Positions 14,590 through 17,931 of a stretch of DNA of 17,931 bases are shown here, piece after piece (position 1 is the stretch's first letter; the number at the start of each line of letters is the position of its first letter). The notes beneath the pieces were generated by a model that saw only the letters and a list, made by a program, of their open reading frames with translations, had not been told where the DNA came from and ran no database searches. This DNA comes from JAUXLW01 sp964195005. Lineage in GTDB: Bacteria > Actinomycetota > Acidimicrobiia > Spongiisociales > SHLN01. Both the position numbers and the translations under genes were made by a program. The stretch spans positions 1 through 17,931 of the forward strand of contig CAXMOO010000132.1 of the NCBI GenBank assembly GCA_964195005.1, read 5' to 3'.

Positions 14590-15087
14590 ATGGTGTTGAT
14601 TTCGATGGCGATTGGTGTTGTAGCGAAAAAATTCTTCGGATCACGTCACCGCGACGCGGACGAGGACGTCCAGGGAGATCATCCGGTGGTGAGGGCCATA
14701 TTCGGAGCGATGAACACCGGTGACTTCGACGGGGTAGAAGGCATCGTTGACGAGGAGTGCCAGGTCTATGCCAACGGGCACCGTGTCGAAAGCGAAACGG
14801 TCGATCGTGGTCCCGAGCTGTTGGTGGGGACCATGCGCGCCTTTCGGGAGGCGCTTCCCGATATCCGCTGGGAGCTCTACGACGAAGTTACCGAGAAAGC
14901 CCACAAGACCGAGAAAGTCGCAATCAGGTTCGTGTCGCACGCAACAATCGACAGAGAGGAACGCCAGATCGAGGTGGCGGTGTTTGCCACCGTCGAGGAC
15001 AAGAAGCTCTTCGAGTGGCGAGAGGTCCTCGACGCGACCGTAACAAACCTCCATCGGGCCGCGGCCGGGTTAGCACCAATCGAGTAA
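14590..15087 (+). CDS. SnoaL-like / NTF2-fold protein
   Basis: A 165-aa protein. A hydrophobic N-terminal stretch (MVLISMAIGVVAKKFF) is followed by an alpha+beta cone of SnoaL/NTF2 type: HPVVRAIFGAMNTGDFDGVEGIVDEECQ-like opening, MRAFREALPDIRWELYDEV, then strand pairs ending FEWREVLDATV. Members include polyketide cyclases, dehydratases and many uncharacterised binding proteins, so no reaction is assigned. AAGGAGGAG (about 14577-14585) precedes the ATG at 14590 and fixes the start over an upstream in-frame start at 14554. It follows the sulfatase by 122 bases on the same strand and may share its transcript. A Gly-rich-free, Asp/Glu-rich composition suggests a cytosolic domain behind a possible anchor. 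Confidence 0.75.
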   Translation: MVLISMAIGVVAKKFFGSRHRDADEDVQGDHPVVRAIFGAMNTGDFDGVEGIVDEECQVYANGHRVESETVDRGPELLVGTMRAFREALPDIRWELYDEVTEKAHKTEKVAIRFVSHATIDREERQIEVAVFATVEDKKLFEWREVLDATVTNLHRAAAGLAPIE

Positions 15088-15090
15088 GTA

Positions 15091-15152
15091 CCCGGCTCCG
15101 ACGCCGGGCGTCAACCCGGCCAGGCCGAGGCCCACACACCGTGGCCTTGGCC
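15091..15152 (+). terminator. Two hairpins after the SnoaL-like gene, candidate terminator
   Basis: First, CCCGGC (15091-15096) pairs with GCCGGG (15103-15108). Second, GGCCGAGGCC (15123-15132) pairs with GGCCTTGGCC (15143-15152) through a 10-bp stem with one G-U pair and a 10-base loop. There is only a short T-run (15158-15160). The position, right after the stop and before a minus-strand remnant, fits a terminator that could serve both strands. Confidence 0.5.
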
Positions 15153-15158
15153 AGGGAT

Positions 15159-15236
15159 TTAGGAACCGAGTAGTTCTGCCTTGGCGGCGGTGAACTCGTT
15201 ATCGGTGAGGACCCCGGCGTCGTGAAGAGATGCCAC
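15159..15236 (-). pseudogene. SHOCT-domain C-terminal remnant
   Basis: The minus strand encodes a 25-residue C-terminus from GTG 15236 to TAA 15159, with core LHDAGVLTDNEFTAAKAELL. This matches the SHOCT helical-hairpin pattern (L-x-D-x-G-x-LT-x-x-EF-x-x-x-K-x-x-LL) that usually ends larger actinobacterial proteins. The frame stays open upstream but the sequence loses family resemblance where the transposase remnant begins. This suggests the rest of the gene was lost when the region was rearranged. An intact micro-protein is less likely. Confidence 0.6.
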
Positions 15237-15294
15237 CCCCGCCACAGGACACAGCCTGCAACGCGGGGATAGAGGTTCCCCTAGAACCGGCAAT

Positions 15295-15441
15295 GCCGAG
15301 CGGTCGCAGGCCAACCACCAACAAACCCGTGCTTATGTCGCTCGCCGTCGCGCCGAAGGCTTGAGCACTGCCGAGATCATGCCGTGCCTGAAACGCTACG
15401 TCGCACGCCAGTTCTTCAAACAGCTAGCCACAACAGCGTGA
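15295..15441 (+). pseudogene. IS110-family transposase C-terminal remnant
   Basis: A plus-strand frame ending at TGA 15439-15441 encodes TRAYVARRRAEGLSTAEI, then CLKRYVARQFFKQL. This is the typical C-terminal tail of IS110/IS902-type transposases (T-x-AY-x-x-RR-x-x-EG-x-S-x-x-EI-x-RCLKRYVAR). No start codon fits and the catalytic DEDD and Tnp_20 portions are absent, so only the last 46 or so codons survive. This is direct evidence of past mobile-element activity at the fhaB side of the insertion. Family placement is by motif recall. Confidence 0.7.
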
Positions 15442-15596
15442 GATCCGGGTGGGGTCTGACCCGACATGCCACGCCACATTCGCCAAGTGTTGTCCTGGTT
15501 CATGGAACGGCTAGATGCAGTGGTGTTGGTCAACGGCACCGCTCGGGGCCAGCCCGCTGACGTGTCTGCGACATGGATGAGTGGTAAACATACGCT
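15442..15596. other. Unassigned sequence between the IS remnant and fhaB
   Basis: No supportable gene. It includes the palindrome GGGTCTGACCC (15453-15463) twelve bases after the transposase stop, possibly part of the element's end. The plus-strand ORF starting at 15466 runs into the antisense of fhaB and is not considered real. Confidence 0.4.
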
Positions 15597-16013
15597 TCAA
15601 CGGACTTCCATGATGGTCTTACCCACCTGTACAGAGTCACCAGTGTTTAGCGGCATCGGCGTCGTGACCCGACGTCCGTTGACATAGGTGCCGTTGGTAG
15701 TGCCCAGGTCGGCAAGCGTCATGGTCCCCTCTTCCATAGTCAACCTCATATGGAACGTCGAAGCGTAGGGATCGTCGAGGAAAAAGTCGGCCTCATCGCT
15801 TCTTCCAATAATCACCGAGTCGGTGACCACCACACGAGTCCCGGCTTGTGAGTCAGACCGGACCACTATCAGCTCGCCGGCTTGTGAGCGAGATCCGAAC
15901 GCTTGCCTGCCGGCGCCCAGGTAGCCACCGATGGAGCGGGCTACTTGCCAGAGAAACAAATAGAGCATCCCTACGAAGGCAAGTTTGAGGAGGTTGGCGA
16001 CGACCGCAGTCAT
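15597..16013 (-). CDS. fhaB: FHA-domain membrane protein FhaB
   Basis: A 138-aa protein. An N-terminal transmembrane helix (about 6-24) is followed by a short linker and one forkhead-associated domain (about 47-137). Phosphothreonine-binding residues are visible: G70-R71-S72, the S85-T-F-H88 block and N107-G-T109 (TTNGTYVNG). FhaB (FipA) links the PknA/PknB kinases to division proteins in mycobacteria. The ATG directly follows the fhaA TAG with no gap, so the two are coupled. In related genomes pstP comes next; here its C-terminus is intact but the neighbour is a foreign insertion. Confidence 0.92.
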   Translation of the reverse strand: MTAVVANLLKLAFVGMLYLFLWQVARSIGGYLGAGRQAFGSRSQAGELIVVRSDSQAGTRVVVTDSVIIGRSDEADFFLDDPYASTFHMRLTMEEGTMTLADLGTTNGTYVNGRRVTTPMPLNTGDSVQVGKTIMEVR

Positions 16014-16667
16014 CTAAGTCGGTCGGAAGCCGAAACGGGCCCTGCCCAGCGTGACCGAATCTCCGTCGGTTAGAGCCGAAGGGCCGTCGATGCGGACGTT
16101 GTTGAGCAAGGTGCCGTTAGCGGACGCCAGATCCTGGATCCACGCGCTCCCGCCTTCCTGCCAAACCAGAGCGTGGGTCCTCGAGATCTCGGAATCACCG
16201 AGGACTACGTCGGCTCGCCGGGAACGACCGATTATGGCGCGGTTGTGTTTGATCGGGACCCGGCGCGGACCGTGAATCTCGATGAGGTGCACCCAGGGAT
16301 GCAGCTCTCCCGGCACGATCCTGGCGTCCACCTTGACGGTTCCGCGGGCGAGGTAGGGCTCGGTTGCCAGCGTGACGGCCGGCGCTCCCTCCAGGCGCCA
16401 GCCCCGTTCGAAAGCAGCTTCGTTGATAACCGTGTTGAGGCGGATTACGGCGCCGGCAGCATCGGCGCCGAGATCATCAGGGTTGAGTGAAACAACAAAT
16501 TGATTGGGTGCGGTTGGCCCCACGCCTGTTTCAGCGAGACTGAGCTCGCACTCCCTGACCAGGCGAATCGCGACCTCGAGTGGGTGCAATTGACCCCGAA
16601 ATACCTTGGCTCCCATGCCCTCGACTAGATACTCGATTCTGCGTTCAAGGCTGCGAGCCACGCTCAT
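16014..16667 (-). CDS. fhaA: FhaA: DUF3662 plus FHA domain protein
   Basis: A 217-aa protein. The N-terminal DUF3662/FhaA domain (about 1-120, with ERRIEYLVEGMGAKVFRGQLHP) is joined to a C-terminal FHA domain (about 126-215). FHA pThr contacts are G147-R148-S149, S162-R-T-H165 and N184-G-T186 (SANGTLLNN). Mycobacterial FhaA is longer (about 530 aa) because of a long linker that is missing here. FhaA binds the phosphorylated MviN pseudokinase domain and PknB to restrain peptidoglycan synthesis. TAAACT (16674-16679, minus strand) six bases before the ATG implies a leaderless mRNA and makes fhaA the first gene of the fhaAB unit. Confidence 0.93.
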   Translation of the reverse strand: MSVARSLERRIEYLVEGMGAKVFRGQLHPLEVAIRLVRECELSLAETGVGPTAPNQFVVSLNPDDLGADAAGAVIRLNTVINEAAFERGWRLEGAPAVTLATEPYLARGTVKVDARIVPGELHPWVHLIEIHGPRRVPIKHNRAIIGRSRRADVVLGDSEISRTHALVWQEGGSAWIQDLASANGTLLNNVRIDGPSALTDGDSVTLGRARFGFRPT

Positions 16668-16673
16668 GGGGCG

Positions 16674-16679
16674 AGTTTA
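16674..16679 (-). promoter_or_regulatory. Candidate -10 box of leaderless fhaA promoter
   Basis: TAAACT on the minus strand is followed by exactly six bases and the fhaA ATG (16667), the same geometry as at soxR and the transketolase gene. The -35 candidate (CAGGCA, 17 bp away) is weak. Confidence 0.5.
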
Positions 16680-16724
16680 GGTTTGGCCGCTTGCTGTGCC
16701 TGCCTACTGTTCTGGTAACGGGGC

Positions 16725-16730
16725 TATAAA
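16725..16730 (+). promoter_or_regulatory. Candidate -10 box of tRNA-Leu promoter
   Basis: TATAAA (overlapping TAAACT at 16727-16732) lies 17 bases upstream of the mature tRNA-Leu 5' end. The -35 region is weak. It shares the 80-bp gap with the divergent fhaA promoter. Confidence 0.4.
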
Positions 16731-16747
16731 CTGCCTCACTGTTCCCC

Positions 16748-16832
16748 GGGCGAGTGGCGGAATTTGGCAGACGCGCAGGCTTCAGGTGCCTGTGGGCTTC
16801 GGCTCGTGGGGGTTCAAGTCCCCCCTCGCCCA
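16748..16832 (+). tRNA. tRNA-Leu (anticodon CAG)
   Basis: A class II tRNA of 85 nt. Acceptor GGGCGAG/CTCGCCC; anticodon stem CAGGC/GCCTG with loop TTCAGGT (anticodon CAG); long variable arm TGGGCTTCGGCTCGT; T-arm GGGGG/CCCCC with loop TTCAAGT; discriminator A. CCA is not encoded. The next gene's start codon begins four bases after the discriminator. A tRNA-Leu beside fhaA is also seen in mycobacteria. Confidence 0.97.
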
Positions 16833-16836
16833 CGCC

Positions 16837-17826
16837 GTGGCATTTAGCTATTCCCATCCGCGGCGTCGACGCCGCGGAGTAGGGCTGCTCGCTCTGCTCA
16901 GCGTGGTGGTCGTCGTCGTAGTTCTCGTAACCAGTTTCCGAAGCGATCGGCGCGTGCTTGCCGACTACATCGATACCGCCCATCAGGCCGCAGTCGAGTC
17001 GTCGGCCACCGCCGTCGACTTCGCAAACCTCATCGGGCGCATTCCCACTGTCGATCGCCAGGAGTTCATTACGACGTTGGCCGGGTTGCGCGCCACTATG
17101 TCCGGGGCCAATGCCGCCATAGAGGGGGTGGATGCGCCCACCAGAGCAGCAGATGCCCAAGCACGCCTCGTACTGGCCAGCAGGAGTTGGTTGCGAGGGC
17201 TCGACCTCATTGAAGGGGGACTGCTCGACGCGGCCGACCGTCCCGACGACGACGTACCGGCGATGGTCATCGAAAGGGGGGTAATCGAGCTGGCGGTGGG
17301 CGATCGCAGTTACGAGGATGCGGTTACGGAGCTCACTCTTCTCCAGTCGAGCTCGGACGTCGATTTCTCGAGCTATCCGGTGGTGGCGTTCACTCCCGCA
17401 AGTGGGATCCTCGGGCTTATCGCCGAGGCCCAGGCATCAGTCGGTCTTCCTTTGCGACGCGATGCCGCAATTACTTCTGTGGGATTCAATCCCCGCCGGC
17501 TCGGCACGACAGATTTGGGTGAAGCCATACTCCCACTCACCAGTGAGCTCGTGCTGACGGTGACGGTGCTCAATCAGGGAAACGAGGCTCTGACAGAGGT
17601 GATTGTGGCCGTCACGCTCACAGGTGACCGCGCCGGAGCGGGGGCTGAAGACACGCGGACGATCGACAGGCTGGTGCCGGGGGAGTCGAGCACCTTCGAA
17701 GTGACTTTCGAAGTCGTCCCGGTGGTTCGGTACGTCCTGAGGGTGGCGGTCCCGATTGTGTCGGGGGATGTCGATGTCGAAAACAACACTCACACCGAGC
17801 GCTTCATTGTGAACGAAGAGGGCTAG
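16837..17826 (+). CDS. Membrane-anchored extracellular protein with C-terminal CARDB-like domain
   Basis: A 329-aa protein of unknown function. A basic N-terminus (HPRRRRRG) is followed by a strong signal-anchor helix (about 15-34). A mostly helical extracellular region (about 40-180) comes next. The C-terminal beta-rich segment (about 235-325) has LVLTVTVLNQGNEALTEV, then LVPGESSTFEVTFEV and VENNTHTE, a pattern like CARDB/Ig-like adhesion domains. The open frame extends back through tRNA-Leu to 16696, which cannot be coding. GTG 16837 is the first usable start and directly precedes the basic region. There is no Shine-Dalgarno, because the tRNA occupies that space. It is probably cotranscribed with the tRNA. 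Confidence 0.75.
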   Translation: MAFSYSHPRRRRRGVGLLALLSVVVVVVVLVTSFRSDRRVLADYIDTAHQAAVESSATAVDFANLIGRIPTVDRQEFITTLAGLRATMSGANAAIEGVDAPTRAADAQARLVLASRSWLRGLDLIEGGLLDAADRPDDDVPAMVIERGVIELAVGDRSYEDAVTELTLLQSSSDVDFSSYPVVAFTPASGILGLIAEAQASVGLPLRRDAAITSVGFNPRRLGTTDLGEAILPLTSELVLTVTVLNQGNEALTEVIVAVTLTGDRAGAGAEDTRTIDRLVPGESSTFEVTFEVVPVVRYVLRVAVPIVSGDVDVENNTHTERFIVNEEG

Positions 17827-17894
17827 TGCCCCCAAGTCCTCCGCGGGTCTCGCCTATCAACACTGTTGCATGACGGGGCACATCCGCCTCTGGC

Positions 17895-17900
17895 TACCAT
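17895..17900 (+). promoter_or_regulatory. Candidate -10 box of leaderless serS promoter
   Basis: TACCAT is followed by exactly six bases and the ATG at 17907. A possible -35 ATGACG (17870-17875) lies 19 bp upstream. Same geometry as the other leaderless candidates in the window. Confidence 0.45.
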
Positions 17901-17906
17901 TTCCCG

Positions 17907-17931
17907 ATGCTCGATGTAGCACTTCTTCGTG
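17907..17931 (+). CDS. serS: Probable seryl-tRNA synthetase, 5' end only
   Basis: The final 25 bases encode MLDVALLR before the window ends. Seryl-tRNA synthetases characteristically begin M-[IL]-D-[VLI]-x-LLR-E-x-P, so this is the likely identity. Only eight codons are visible, so the call rests on a short match. Confidence 0.6.

Noticed and set aside
15466..15687. 73-aa plus-strand ORF between the IS remnant and fhaB
   Set aside because: It runs antisense into the FhaB FHA domain and shows no family resemblance.
16748..16832. tRNA-Leu as an integration (att) site for the sulfatase island
   Set aside because: The island lies about 1.2 kb away beyond fhaAB, no integrase is present, and no repeat of the tRNA 3' end was seen.
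16696..16836. N-terminal extension of the CARDB-like protein
   Set aside because: The extension would translate through tRNA-Leu; it is only a chance open frame.

Overview
The window looks like part of a chromosome from a high-GC actinobacterium, most likely an Acidimicrobiia-type lineage. Evidence: the order crgA / class E sortase / trpG / pknB / pbpA / rodA-ftsW / pstP / fhaB / fhaA, which is the cell-growth and Ser/Thr-phosphosignalling cluster found near the origin in Actinobacteria; flanking tRNA-Ala, tRNA-Ile and tRNA-Leu genes, as in mycobacteria; tRNAs without encoded CCA; many GTG/TTG starts; several -10 boxes placed for leaderless mRNAs; and a Thr-rich PknB tail ending TTTTTTVP. The lineage assignment is an inference from memory.

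Layout. (1) 1-2192: soxR (-) diverges from a two-gene split transketolase (+). The shared 53-bp gap holds a near-textbook SoxR operator inside a 19-bp-spacer promoter aimed at the transketolase genes. (2) 2174-2400: divergent tRNA-Ala(UGC) and tRNA-Ile(GAU). (3) 2499-3898: an acetyl-CoA acetyltransferase-type thiolase and a small membrane-anchored Cys-motif protein. (4) 3899-4327: noncoding, with three 41-bp tandem repeats, two inverted DnaA-box-like nonamers and a hairpin. (5) 4328-6049: crgA (-) diverging from sortase, a 50-aa membrane peptide and trpG (+), the last three chained by ATGA overlaps. (6) 6053-11480 (-): pstP, rodA/ftsW, pbpA and pknB, the peptidoglycan elongation/division and PASTA-kinase module. 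(7) 11481-15596: a roughly 4.1-kb accessory insertion separating pstP from fhaB. It carries a small ORF with an in-frame TAG, an AtsA-like arylsulfatase, a SnoaL-like protein, a SHOCT-domain remnant and an IS110-type transposase C-terminal remnant. (8) 15597-16667 (-): fhaB and fhaA. (9) 16748-17826 (+): tRNA-Leu(CAG) followed four bases later by a secreted/membrane protein gene. (10) 17907-end: the first codons of a probable serS.

How it fits together. PknB (PASTA kinase) and PstP (PP2C phosphatase) should set the phosphothreonine state read by the FHA proteins FhaA and FhaB, and so tune RodA/FtsW plus PbpA cell-wall synthesis and, with CrgA, septation. SoxR probably senses redox-active compounds and directly drives the split transketolase, linking redox stress to pentose-phosphate carbon flow. 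The two most notable items are that SoxR-transketolase circuit and the sulfatase island that splits an otherwise conserved operon. No CRISPR array, toxin-antitoxin pair, restriction system or anti-phage system was seen.
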